Shown piece after piece: positions 27,200-34,474 of a stretch of DNA of 64,000 nt. Every line of letters starts with the position of its first letter. Within the stretch, counting starts at the first letter, position 1. A model generated the notes under the pieces. The model made no database searches. It had not been told where the DNA came from and saw nothing but the letters and a program-made list of their open reading frames with translations. This DNA is from UBA6898 sp964463135 (GTDB lineage: Bacteria > Nitrospirota > Thermodesulfovibrionia > Thermodesulfovibrionales > UBA6898), in assembly GCA_964463135.1 (NCBI GenBank), contig CAYXBA010000010.1, forward strand, positions 73,205 to 137,204. Reading direction: 5' to 3'. The translations under genes and the position numbers were made by a program.

Positions 27200-27565
27200 A
27201 TGGGAAGATTCATGATTGTGGACGACTCGCTGTTCCAGAGAAAAAATCTCGGCATATTTGTAAAGCAACTGGGATCTGAGGTGGTCGGCGAAGCAGCAAA
27301 CGGCAGGGAAGCGCTTGAGCTCTACCCTCTTCTGAACCCGGACCTTGTGTTAATGGACCTGGTGATGCCGGAAATGGAAGGGATCGAGGCTCTTGAGCAG
27401 CTGCTCGAGATCGACAGGAATGCAAAAGTTATCGTGGTGAGTTCGCTCGGGTACAGTGATATGGTAGACAAGGCCCTGTCTCTTGGCGCCAGGCAGTTCA
27501 TTACAAAACCGGTAAATTTTGACGAGTCAGCAGATATGGTCAGGGCTGTACTGGAGGAAAAATGA
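27200..27565 (+). CDS. Stand-alone CheY-like receiver 1
   Basis: A 121-residue single receiver domain. The acidic pair lies in IVDDSLFQRK, the phospho-acceptor is Asp53 in LVLMDLVMPEM, the switch Ser is in VVVSSLGYSD, and the Lys is in FITKPVNFDE. An AGGAGG-like ribosome site precedes it. It overlaps the next receiver gene by 4 bases. One of the two receivers may be a motor-binding output and the other a phosphate sink, which is inference. Confidence 0.9.
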   Translation: MGRFMIVDDSLFQRKNLGIFVKQLGSEVVGEAANGREALELYPLLNPDLVLMDLVMPEMEGIEALEQLLEIDRNAKVIVVSSLGYSDMVDKALSLGARQFITKPVNFDESADMVRAVLEEK

Positions 27566-27945
27566 AAAAGATACTCTTTGCAGACGATTCATCGATCATG
27601 CGGCTTTTCGCAAGAATGTCCACCCGGAACATACAGGGCATCAGCCTGACAGAGGCGGAGGACGGCAAGGATGCGGTCGAGAAGATCGGGGAGGAGATGT
27701 TCGATCTCATCATAACAGACATCAATATGCCCAATATGGACGGACTGCAGCTGATACGGCATGTCAGGATGATGGGACTGAACATGCCGATAATTATCCT
27801 TACGACCCTCGGCGAGGAAAACGACGTGGCAAGGGGGATGGATCTCGGCGCCAATGATTATGTGACCAAGCCCATATCAACGCACAAATTGACGAACATC
27901 ATCGCCAATTTCATGGATGCACCGGCCGGCCCGCTCATATCCTGA
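27562..27945 (+). CDS. Stand-alone CheY-like receiver 2
   Basis: A 127-residue single receiver domain. Its key residues are ADDSSIMRLFAR, Asp53 in LIITDINMPNM, Thr in IILTTLGEEND and Lys in YVTKPISTHKL. Its ATG overlaps the stop of the first receiver as ATGA. The two receivers are clearly different in sequence, so they are not a recent duplication. Confidence 0.9.
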   Translation: MKKILFADDSSIMRLFARMSTRNIQGISLTEAEDGKDAVEKIGEEMFDLIITDINMPNMDGLQLIRHVRMMGLNMPIIILTTLGEENDVARGMDLGANDYVTKPISTHKLTNIIANFMDAPAGPLIS

Positions 27946-27976
27946 GCGGCCTGAGGATGAAAGGAGGCCCGGAATC

Positions 27977-30046
27977 ATGGCAAATGACAATGTCAGTGCA
28001 GTTATCGCGCATAATGAGCTCCCGCAATACATCACTCATTTCGAAACCTCCTATGACAGTATCTCTGTTATAGACAGGGAAAAGAGAATACTGTATTCGA
28101 ATTATGCCAATGCAAAGACATACGGCTTTGCCAGCAAACATGAACTCATAGGCAAACGCTGGCATGACCTCTGCGCGGACAAAGAGATAAAGCGGTTCGA
28201 AGATGAGATCATCCCGCTTGCATGGAAGAACGGACGGTGGCGCGGCCAGTCTGTCGGCAGGAGACGGAACGGGGTCATGTTCCACCATGAGATCTCTCTT
28301 GCAACCCTCGAAGACGGCAAGCTTGTTGTTGTGGTCAGAGACCTCACCGAACAGAAGAAGACCGTGGAGCAGCTCTTTTCCCTGAAAAAGGCGGTCGAAA
28401 ATATGCAGGTGGGGGTCACCATCACTGATATGCAAAGAAAAATCCTCTATCTGAATCAGAGTGAAGCAAAAATGCACGGCTATAGCGTCGAGGAACTGAT
28501 GGGTCAGGACGCCAGGATACTGGGGCCGCCTTACAAAAGAAATCCCGTGGAATTGGGGCAGATAACAGGCAGACTCAGCAGGGAGAGCGTGAACATCAGG
28601 CGGGACGGAAGCCTTTTCCCTGTGGCGCTCATGTCAGATATTGTTACCGATTCGGAGGGGCAGATCGTAAATATTGTCACCACATGCGAGGACATAACCG
28701 ACCGCAAGAGGGCCGAGGAGACGATACGACACAAGGCCTATTACGACGACCTTACCAACCTGCCCAACCGGCTGTCTTTCTGCGAACGACTGGAAGAGGC
28801 CATGTCAGAGGCGGCTGAAAAGGACAGACTGATAGCAGTGATCTTTCTTGATCTCGACCGGTTCAGGAACATTAACGACTCCCTGGACCATAATACCGGA
28901 GACCTTCTCATCTACTCCGTTGCCCAGAGACTGCAGTGCGTTGTCCGGAGCGGGGATATTGTAGCGAGGCTCGGCGGGGATGAATTCCTCATAATGCTGC
29001 CTGATCTGAACACTGTCCAGGATGCGGCAGTACATGCCAGAAAGATCATCAGAGCACTGTCAAAGGTCTTTATGTTGAACGGCCTTGAACTGTATGTCAC
29101 TGCCAGCATAGGCATAAGTGTGTACCCTGCTGACGGAGACAACGCTGCAGCACTGATCAAGAATGCCGACACAGCCATGTATTCTGTCAAGGAACAGGGG
29201 AGAAACAATTATCAGGTGTATGCAGCCTCAATGAATGCCAAGAACCTGGAGCATCTTACGCTGGAGAACCATCTGCGCAAGGCCCTGCAGAAGAAAGAGC
29301 TGCTGCTCAACTACCAGCCACAGATCGATCTGAACACAGGCAGGACTTGCGGCGCAGAGGCCCTGATGCGTTGGCAGCACCCGGAGATGGGTCTGATCTC
29401 CCCTGCTGACTTTATCCCTCTCTCAGAAGAAACAGGGCTGATCGTGCCGATCGGGAAATGGCTGCTCCAGAATGCATGCGAACAGGTCGTGCAGTGGCGA
29501 AAGCAGGGTCTCCATCTGCAGCGCATTGCGGTTAATCTGTCGCTGCGGCAGTTCCAGTTGACGAATCTGCTCGACACGATCGCCAAAACACTTGAAAAGA
29601 CCGGTCTTGAACCGAGCTCTCTCGAACTGGAACTTACAGAAAGCATCATCATGCAGGACCAGGAAAAGACCGTGGCAACATTGCGCGAATTGAGTTTGAT
29701 GGGTCTTTACCTTTCGATCGACGATTTCGGCACAGGCTTTTCCTCTCTGAACTATCTTAAATATCTTCCGATAAACAAGCTCAAGATCGCCCCGAACTTT
29801 GCAGCCGGGATCGGGAAAGACCCGAACGACGAGGCCATCTGCAAGGCGATCATAACACTTGCGCACAGTCTCAACCTCAGGGTGATCGCAGAGGGAGTAG
29901 AAACGACAGAGCAGCTCGAATTCCTGCGTCTGCATGAATGCGACGAGGTGCAGGGCTATCTCTTCAGCAGGCCGCTGTCCGCAGAGGACGTTTGTCTTTT
30001 TATTGCTGACGAGCAGGATGAGAAGACACCCTCACTGCAGACCTGA
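27977..30046 (+). CDS. PAS-PAS-GGDEF-EAL c-di-GMP turnover protein
   Basis: A 689-residue soluble protein. Two PAS/PAC units occupy about residues 20-255, then a GGDEF domain with an intact LGGDEFLIML active site, then an EAL domain with GAEALMRWQHP and DDFGTGFSSLNYL, both apparently complete. It could therefore make or degrade c-di-GMP. The ATG at 27977 has AAAGGAGG upstream and was preferred to the frame start at 27917, which would overlap the CheY gene by 29 bases. Its place at the end of the cluster links chemosensing with c-di-GMP; PilZ protein 643-1386 is a possible effector. Confidence 0.88.
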   Translation: MANDNVSAVIAHNELPQYITHFETSYDSISVIDREKRILYSNYANAKTYGFASKHELIGKRWHDLCADKEIKRFEDEIIPLAWKNGRWRGQSVGRRRNGVMFHHEISLATLEDGKLVVVVRDLTEQKKTVEQLFSLKKAVENMQVGVTITDMQRKILYLNQSEAKMHGYSVEELMGQDARILGPPYKRNPVELGQITGRLSRESVNIRRDGSLFPVALMSDIVTDSEGQIVNIVTTCEDITDRKRAEETIRHKAYYDDLTNLPNRLSFCERLEEAMSEAAEKDRLIAVIFLDLDRFRNINDSLDHNTGDLLIYSVAQRLQCVVRSGDIVARLGGDEFLIMLPDLNTVQDAAVHARKIIRALSKVFMLNGLELYVTASIGISVYPADGDNAAALIKNADTAMYSVKEQGRNNYQVYAASMNAKNLEHLTLENHLRKALQKKELLLNYQPQIDLNTGRTCGAEALMRWQHPEMGLISPADFIPLSEETGLIVPIGKWLLQNACEQVVQWRKQGLHLQRIAVNLSLRQFQLTNLLDTIAKTLEKTGLEPSSLELELTESIIMQDQEKTVATLRELSLMGLYLSIDDFGTGFSSLNYLKYLPINKLKIAPNFAAGIGKDPNDEAICKAIITLAHSLNLRVIAEGVETTEQLEFLRLHECDEVQGYLFSRPLSAEDVCLFIADEQDEKTPSLQT

Positions 30047-30189
30047 TCGTCTTATATAAATGTCCAGGACCTGCCTTAATAAATCCTGAACATAGGACAT
30101 CGATTGAGGCATGACCATAAAGAAAAATCAATACAGTAGCCATTTTTGCTATACTAAATAACAGGCTGTGAAATGAGGAGGTGGAAGCC

Positions 30190-30375
30190 ATGAAAGCAAC
30201 CGCGCGACAAGTTAACCCAGAGGATTTTATTCTATCCGTTCTCTCGCCTGAGGACAGGCTCGATGCCGCATTCAAGCTGGCAGGCGAAGCATTCAAGGGC
30301 TCTAAATTGACCATGAAAGATATTGATAATGCAGTCAAAACCGTCAGAAAAAAAGTCTGCGAAAAAAAGAAGTAA
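30190..30375 (+). CDS. Orphan small antitoxin-like protein
   Basis: A 61-residue protein with GAGGAGG 8 bases upstream of the ATG. It begins MKATARQVNPEDFILSVLSPEDRLDAAFKLAGEAFKG and ends in a lysine-rich tail (KKVCEKKK). The size, the late overlapping frame and the toxin-like scar just downstream suggest the antitoxin half of a PIN-type toxin-antitoxin pair. No DNA-binding motif can be named with confidence. Confidence 0.6.
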   Translation: MKATARQVNPEDFILSVLSPEDRLDAAFKLAGEAFKGSKLTMKDIDNAVKTVRKKVCEKKK

Positions 30376-30427
30376 ACTTGACCTGAAAATCATTACCCCT
30401 CGCGAATTTCTGGAGTTCATCCTCTAA
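30329..30427 (+). pseudogene. Internally deleted PIN toxin remnant
   Basis: A 32-codon frame begins at an ATG overlapping the antitoxin end. It reads a basic opening (MQSKPSEKKSAKKRSK), then jumps directly to LKIITPREFLEFIL and a stop. An ending of the IxTPREFL type is typical of the extreme C terminus of PIN-family toxins (TIGR00305-like), while the overlap with an antitoxin is typical of the toxin start. The central roughly 100 residues with the catalytic acids are absent. This fits an in-frame deletion that disarmed the toxin. Confidence 0.55.
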
Positions 30428-30560
30428 CTGCTGCCTGTTTTATTTATCTTGCAAATACTGGTTCACAATGTTTCATGATCATGAATGCAAATTCATACCG
30501 TAAGCCCCTATTGCCGTGATATCATATATACAACAAAGAGATAACGGGGAGGCTATTACC

Positions 30561-31016
30561 ATGAAAAGAATATCATTGCTTGCCATACTTTTTGCATTCG
30601 TGCTGGGCAGTTCGGCTTTTGCCGTCAGCGGACACGTAACATGGTTTTCGCTCAAGGACGGCATGGCAAAGGCAAAGGCTGAGCAGAAGCCGATGATCGT
30701 TGACTTCTTTTATGGTAAGGGATGTCCGCGCTGTGAAAAGCTCGAAAAGGGCATCTATGCCGATCGGAAGATCGCCAAGAAGATCAACGATGATTTTGTG
30801 CCGATCCTTATCGACCTGAGCAAACCTCTCTCAAAGGAAGAAGAAGCGCTCGGCAATAAATATGACTACAAGAGCGACTGCCTCATGCTCTTTCTGGACC
30901 CTGAAATGAACATCATCAAAGACCCCTCAGGAAAGAAGATGTGCTTTGTTGATCATATAGAGCCGGATGTTTTCATCGAGTATCTTGAGATGATGAAGAA
31001 ACAGATGAAAAAGTAG
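30561..31016 (+). CDS. Exported thioredoxin-fold protein
   Basis: A 151-residue protein starting at the ATG after a GGGGAGG site. A signal peptide (MKRISLLAILFAFVLGSSAFA) directs it to the periplasm. The mature part has a thioredoxin-like fold with a CxxC active site in FFYGKGCPRCEKLEKG, resembling DUF255/thioredoxin_7 proteins (AKAEQKPMIVDF). Two more cysteines occur later (KSDCLM, KMCF). It is likely a periplasmic thiol reductase or heat-labile disulfide handler; partners are unknown. It stands alone. Confidence 0.75.
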   Translation: MKRISLLAILFAFVLGSSAFAVSGHVTWFSLKDGMAKAKAEQKPMIVDFFYGKGCPRCEKLEKGIYADRKIAKKINDDFVPILIDLSKPLSKEEEALGNKYDYKSDCLMLFLDPEMNIIKDPSGKKMCFVDHIEPDVFIEYLEMMKKQMKK

Positions 31017-31096
31017 CCTCAGCGCTTTATTGGCCGCGACAAAGACCAGACAACCATTTTTGATTTCCGTTTCGCGTTCGCCTTATACTAACCGCC

Positions 31097-31906
31097 ATGA
31101 ACGGCATCATCGATTTCCATACCCACGCATTCCCGGATGCGCTGGCTGAGCGTGCAGTCCAGGTCCTCCTTGAAGAGGGCCAGAAGAAGTATGACGTTCA
31201 GGCCTTTCTCGACGGCAGGATTTCTTCCCTGCTCGTCTCCATGGACAGCAACAACATCGAAAAGAGCATCATCTGCATGATCGCAACAAAACCGTCGCAG
31301 TTCGACCCGATCTTCAACTGGTCAAAACAGATCAGTTCAGACAGGATCATCCCCTTCCCTTCCCTGCATCCCGAATCGCAAAACGCTGCTGATCTGGTCA
31401 GAAAGATATCCGCTGAAGGGTTCAGAGGGGTCAAGTTCCATCCTTACTATCAGGAGTTCTGCATTGACGAAAAAAGGCTTTTCCCGATCTACGAAGCGCT
31501 GCAGAGAGAGGGACTCGTCGTGGTTATGCATACGGGCTTTGACCTCGCCTTTGAGCGGGACAGAAAATGCGACCCACTAAAGATCCTGAACGTGCTCGAC
31601 GCATTCCCGGACCTGAAACTGGTCACGACCCACCTCGGCGCATGGGAGGATTGGGAAGAGGTCGAAAGACATCTCTCCGGGAAAAAGATCTACATGGAGA
31701 TCTCATTCTCCCTCGACTGCATGCCGCAGGAAACAGCCCGCCGCATCATCATGAACCATCCGAAGGACCATATCCTCTTCGGTTCTGATTCGCCCTGGGC
31801 AGATCAGGGCAAGGCGATAGACCTGCTGAAGGGACTCGGACTCGGCAGAGAGATAGAAGACCGCATCCTCAGGGAAAATGCAGTAAAGCTGCTTGAAACT
31901 GCATAA
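31097..31906 (+). CDS. Amidohydrolase-family metal-dependent hydrolase
   Basis: A 269-residue TIM-barrel hydrolase of the amidohydrolase-2 type. Metal ligands are in the expected order: HTH in IIDFHTHAFPD, GFRGVKFHPYYQ, His in VVMHTGFD, His in VTTHLGAW, and Asp in ILFGSDSPWADQ. Substrates in this family vary widely (carboxylases, lactonases, deaminases), so none is assigned. Its stop lies at the very edge of the attC-like site that opens the small-gene array. Confidence 0.82.
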   Translation: MNGIIDFHTHAFPDALAERAVQVLLEEGQKKYDVQAFLDGRISSLLVSMDSNNIEKSIICMIATKPSQFDPIFNWSKQISSDRIIPFPSLHPESQNAADLVRKISAEGFRGVKFHPYYQEFCIDEKRLFPIYEALQREGLVVVMHTGFDLAFERDRKCDPLKILNVLDAFPDLKLVTTHLGAWEDWEEVERHLSGKKIYMEISFSLDCMPQETARRIIMNHPKDHILFGSDSPWADQGKAIDLLKGLGLGREIEDRILRENAVKLLETA

Positions 31907-31986
31907 CGCCGTGCTCAAGGGCGCGGGGCAACCACCCAAAAAATGAAAACGAAAAGCGCTTATTCCCGAGCGGCTGGAAAGTGGTG
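31907..31986 (-). repeat. attC-like recombination site at the array edge
   Basis: Read leftward, this runs from ACTAACACC to GGCGTTATGC. The outer arms pair (AACACC with GGCGTT, one mismatch) and the inner arms pair as CCGCTCGGG with the complement of CCCTTGAGCACGG when a T and an AA are left extrahelical, which is the hallmark of integron attC hairpins. It lies directly after the 3' end of the leftward gene 31987-32439, the position expected of a cassette's own attC. Confidence 0.55.
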
Positions 31987-32439
31987 TTAGTCCTTTTTTA
32001 AATTCATTTTCTCATTGACTAACATTATAAGATCATCGATAGTCATTGTTCTTTGAGCCTCTTCATCAGCTATTTTTATTTGAAATGCTTTTTCTATCCC
32101 AACTACGATCTCAAAATCCGCTAGCGAATCGCTGTCAAAATAGTATTTAAGCTTCTTTGTGAAGTCATCCGTTGGTTGAATTCTCGACATGTCTGCGTCG
32201 AGTACTTTTTCGAGAACATCTCTGACACCTGTTATAATCTGTATACTTATGCCTTTCTCTTTATAGTATTTCTCGTAAAAAGATTGATTGTCTTCGTATT
32301 CGCGGCCCTGGAAAATAATATTCGTTCGTTCTTTTCTTTTTTTTCGTTCCAATCGTACAATCCAAGGCAGTAGAATTTTGACTATGGCTATAGTGACAAT
32401 GACTATAACTATAAAGATTATTATTATCGTTGTGTCCAT
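31987..32439 (-). CDS. Membrane-anchored acyl-carrier-like protein
   Basis: A 150-residue protein. Residues 4-27 are a strongly hydrophobic helix, then a basic stretch (RLERKKRKER) marking a cytoplasmic-side domain. Residues about 70-145 match an acyl carrier protein: GVRDVLEKVLDADMSRIQPTDDF, then the phosphopantetheine-site-like DSL with Ser105 in FDSDSLADFEIVVGIEKAF, then IADEEAQRTMTIDDLIMLV. An ACP fused to a membrane anchor is unusual. The gene is AT-rich compared with its surroundings and has an attC-like site after its stop and the repeated promoter module before its start. The role is unknown. Confidence 0.65.
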   Translation of the reverse strand: MDTTIIIIFIVIVIVTIAIVKILLPWIVRLERKKRKERTNIIFQGREYEDNQSFYEKYYKEKGISIQIITGVRDVLEKVLDADMSRIQPTDDFTKKLKYYFDSDSLADFEIVVGIEKAFQIKIADEEAQRTMTIDDLIMLVNEKMNLKKD

Positions 32440-32454
32440 TTATATTCTTGGGAT

Positions 32455-32504
32455 AACATTGTTTTTTATATCGCATGCGATTTTTTGATAAGTATAGTGG
32501 CAAA
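32455..32504 (-). promoter_or_regulatory. Repeated 5' module, copy 1 (truncated)
   Basis: Leftward, this contains TATACT, a TCGCATGCGA palindrome, and ACAATGTT before the ACP-like gene. It nearly equals copy 2 (34203-34250). The TTGAC -35 element of the other copies is missing because the MITE at 32516-32679 lies where it should be. Confidence 0.6.
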
Positions 32505-32515
32505 CAGCAAGGCAT

Positions 32516-32679
32516 ATGGGGTCAGACTTGCTTATTGACATTATCGCTCCTTCTCGGCCGTTTCGCCACAACTTCCATCTCTTCTCCAAGCAGGTGCCTT
32601 TCTTTTAGATATCTCGCAATCACTGCAGGGTCCTTAAGGCACTACCATACAAAATGTCAATACACAAGTCTGACCCCAT
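32516..32679. mobile_element. 164-bp MITE with ATGGGGTCAGACTTG termini
   Basis: Perfect 15-bp terminal inverted repeats, ATGGGGTCAGACTTG at 32516-32530 and its complement at 32665-32679, followed on both sides by a near-identical TATTGACATT. There is no transposase. Read leftward the interior can be translated as DPAVIARYLKERHLLGEEM and onward, so it may derive from a larger element's coding end. It interrupts the promoter module of the ACP-like gene and supplies the C terminus of the gene to its right. Confidence 0.7.
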
Positions 32680-33090
32680 AGTTTTACGACGCAGTGTCTG
32701 AATATCAGTTTTAAAGTAATCACGTCTGATATTTATGACTTCCCAGTTTTCACGATCTTCTAACATTTGATATATGAGATGAGCATCCTTACGTTCTGTT
32801 ATAAAACAGTCGTCATAAAAATCCGCTGTTGTTTCGGGGATAATTTCTCGAAGTTTCAGTCGCGCCGTCTTATTGATTTGTTTTTGTTTCTTGAATAATG
32901 CTTTCAAGGTGACCTCTGAGTGAGATTCAAGAGGCGACCTGGAGATTCCCCTGTAATTCTGGAGATTAAAGTTGGAAAAGGCCGCCCGAAATTCACGAAA
33001 GAACTCCGCATTGCCTTTCATATGTTTGGCCTCATATCTTGCGATATTGACCTCGGGCTTAATTACGATAAGATGTCCTTTATTAATCAT
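32620..33090 (-). CDS. Unknown protein, C terminus replaced by MITE sequence
   Basis: A 156-residue frame with no recognised domain. It is rich in Lys, Arg and aromatic residues (KPEVNIARYEAKHMKGNAEFFREFR; ENWEVINIRRDYF) and has no signal peptide. Its last 20 or so residues, from about KTMGSDLC to the stop, are encoded by the MITE, so the natural ending is lost; the true gene may be broken. Its ATG overlaps the stop of the small membrane frame upstream (ATGA), suggesting a former two-gene unit. Confidence 0.5.
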   Translation of the reverse strand: MINKGHLIVIKPEVNIARYEAKHMKGNAEFFREFRAAFSNFNLQNYRGISRSPLESHSEVTLKALFKKQKQINKTARLKLREIIPETTADFYDDCFITERKDAHLIYQMLEDRENWEVINIRRDYFKTDIQTLRRKTMGSDLCIDILYGSALRTLQ

Positions 33091-33242
33091 TGTGTTAGCT
33101 GGTTTTTAGGTGATGCTCGATACATCCAGGCAACAATGAGTGCTGTGCCCCCGCAGAGCAGTAGAGATGCTGGCAAAGACAAAACTGCCACCCAAACAGA
33201 ACCTTTCAAGCCGGCCAAATCTTTTAGATATCTCGCAATCAC
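33087..33242 (-). pseudogene. Small membrane protein with 5' end lost to a MITE copy
   Basis: A leftward frame of 51 codons from a GTG at 33242. The first eight codons lie in the MITE fragment; the rest holds one hydrophobic helix (SVWVAVLSLPASLLLCGGTA) and ends RASPKNQLTQ. The stop overlaps the next gene's ATG. The likely original start was removed when the repeat arrived, so this is probably the tail of a longer membrane protein. Confidence 0.4.
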
Positions 33243-33306
33243 TGCAGGGTCCTTAAGGCACTACCATACAAAATGTCAATACACAAGTCTGACCCCATAG
33301 TTTTAC
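33220..33306. mobile_element. Partial MITE copy, 87 bp
   Basis: This is identical over 87 bp to 32601-32687, in the same orientation. It holds one terminus of the MITE (complement of ATGGGGTCAGACTTG) plus TAGTTTTAC outside it, but lacks the other half. Identity beyond the terminus means the duplication included flanking DNA, so it did not arise by simple MITE transposition. Confidence 0.75.
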
Positions 33307-33308
33307 TT

Positions 33309-33668
33309 CTACGTTCCGGGTGACCCGCCGAACTGGTCGTTATGTGTTTTCTTCTTGATAAATAAACGTTTCGAAATATAGAGCGCCAACATTGAAACAG
33401 CAAACCAAAAAACAATAAGGATCACTGTTGTGATGGGCGCATAATTCGGCGTTTGTCTGCCAAATACCCATCGTGTAAGTTTGCTTAATAATTCTCTGTT
33501 ATCTAAAAATGGCATTAATTTTGTTGGTGAAATAGCTACATTTATCAGTGGATGTGAATATGGCTCTGGGACGATGAAAGCATTAACCAAAAGAATAATT
33601 GGCCCCAATAGTCCAACAGAGATATAAATCAAGATAGTCTTAGTTATTTTTTCTGCATTAATATTCAT
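33309..33668 (-). CDS. Small unknown membrane protein
   Basis: A 119-residue protein with two clear membrane helices: IYISVGLLGPIILLVNAFIV at about 13-32 and TTVILIVFWFAVSMLALYI at about 80-98, with a basic end (KRLFIKKKTHND). No family is recognised. It belongs to the AT-rich leftward array; an attC-like site lies upstream of it and a MITE fragment abuts its 3' end, where its own attC would have been. Confidence 0.5.
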   Translation of the reverse strand: MNINAEKITKTILIYISVGLLGPIILLVNAFIVPEPYSHPLINVAISPTKLMPFLDNRELLSKLTRWVFGRQTPNYAPITTVILIVFWFAVSMLALYISKRLFIKKKTHNDQFGGSPGT

Positions 33669-33773
33669 TGATTCATAACGGCCAGCATCAGTCCACGCGC
33701 GTGCTAAGGCATGGACTGAAAATCAAACCACACTGACACGCAGTCGGCTGGATGGCTTTGTTGTGCAATGTTT
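33669..33773 (-). repeat. attC-like site between two array genes
   Basis: Read leftward it starts GCACAACAAAGCC and ends GGCCGTTATG. The outer arms have the AAC/GTT ends expected of attC, and inner segments CCAGCCGACTG and the complement of GACTGATGCTGG pair imperfectly. A loop region separates them. The fit is weaker than at 31907-31986, but the position right after the stop of gene 33774-34193 matches a cassette's attC. Confidence 0.4.
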
Positions 33774-34193
33774 TCATTTTCGTAGTTTCAATTTAGATTT
33801 AGGCAACTCTATTAGTCTTCCGGCTTCGGTGCCCAGCGTCGTAATAGTCGCAGACACATCAAAACAGTCTTTTTCGCCAATTGTAATGTGGATGACCCCG
33901 TTAAATCTTTCAATGTCGTTGAGTCTTGACGCTCCGTGGCCAGCTGAAGCATGAAATTCCTCGACGGCCGAAATGGCCCGAATAACTTCGATGTTCCAAT
34001 CATCTGGTATTCGCGTGATTTCCTCAATATGTCCGCAAGCGACTTTGATATTAATTTCCTCTATTCTCTCTCCGTCAGTCTTATTTAAGTTTAAGTCTGG
34101 AAAATAAAGACGGTAGCCCTTGGGAGGTGCGGCATGAGCAGTAACGGCGCTCGCTATGATGAGCGAGATTAATATCGTCTTTATTATTTTCAT
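33774..34193 (-). CDS. Exported protein of unknown function
   Basis: A 139-residue protein. From the ATG at 34191-34193 it has a clear signal peptide (MKIIKTILISLIIASAVTAHA) and a beta-rich mature domain with two cysteines (VACGHIEE and EKDCFDV), which could form a disulfide. No family is recognised. The longer frame upstream was rejected because it translates the repeated promoter module. It is the first gene of the leftward array. Confidence 0.55.
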   Translation of the reverse strand: MKIIKTILISLIIASAVTAHAAPPKGYRLYFPDLNLNKTDGERIEEINIKVACGHIEEITRIPDDWNIEVIRAISAVEEFHASAGHGASRLNDIERFNGVIHITIGEKDCFDVSATITTLGTEAGRLIELPKSKLKLRK

Positions 34194-34202
34194 TTTATGC
34201 AG

Positions 34203-34266
34203 AACATTGTTTTTATATCGCATGCGATTTTTTGATAAGTATAGGGACAAATAGGGTCATCGTCAA
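34203..34266 (-). promoter_or_regulatory. Repeated 5' module, copy 2, with sigma70 promoter
   Basis: Leftward: TTGACG (34266-34261), 17-bp spacer, TATACT (34243-34238), then a TCGCATGCGA palindrome and ACAATGTT just before the exported-protein gene. The layout and much of the sequence match copy 3 at 51428-51502. Confidence 0.65.
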
Positions 34267-34284
34267 GGTAAAACAACCCACCCC

Positions 34285-34338
34285 TGCCTAAGGCACCTAC
34301 TGTTGGTCTACCCCTCTGCCTAAGGCACCTACTGTTGG
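34285..34338. repeat. Tandem pair of TGCCTAAGGCACCTACTG repeats
   Basis: Two identical 22-bp units, 34285-34306 and 34317-34338, with a 32-bp period and C-rich spacers, ending in AAGAGGGG. A third unit (TGCTTAAGG variant) is at 35020-35041. They sit in a stretch that copy 3 of the promoter module lacks, so they were inserted into copy 2. Confidence 0.75.
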
Positions 34339-34474
34339 CCAAGAGGGGATTATAAAGACAGTTATCTGCCTGAAAAGAAACGAAACTAATTTTCAATAAA
34401 GGAGCATTGGTGAGCACGGAATCCGGCAATTGCTGCGGTTCTGTTGCACGTAGATTTCCTGATATACTGATAGC

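Noticed and set aside
27917..27976. Upstream start for the PAS-GGDEF-EAL gene
   Set aside because: It would overlap the CheY gene by 29 bases, while the ATG at 27977 has a perfect AAGGAGG at good spacing.
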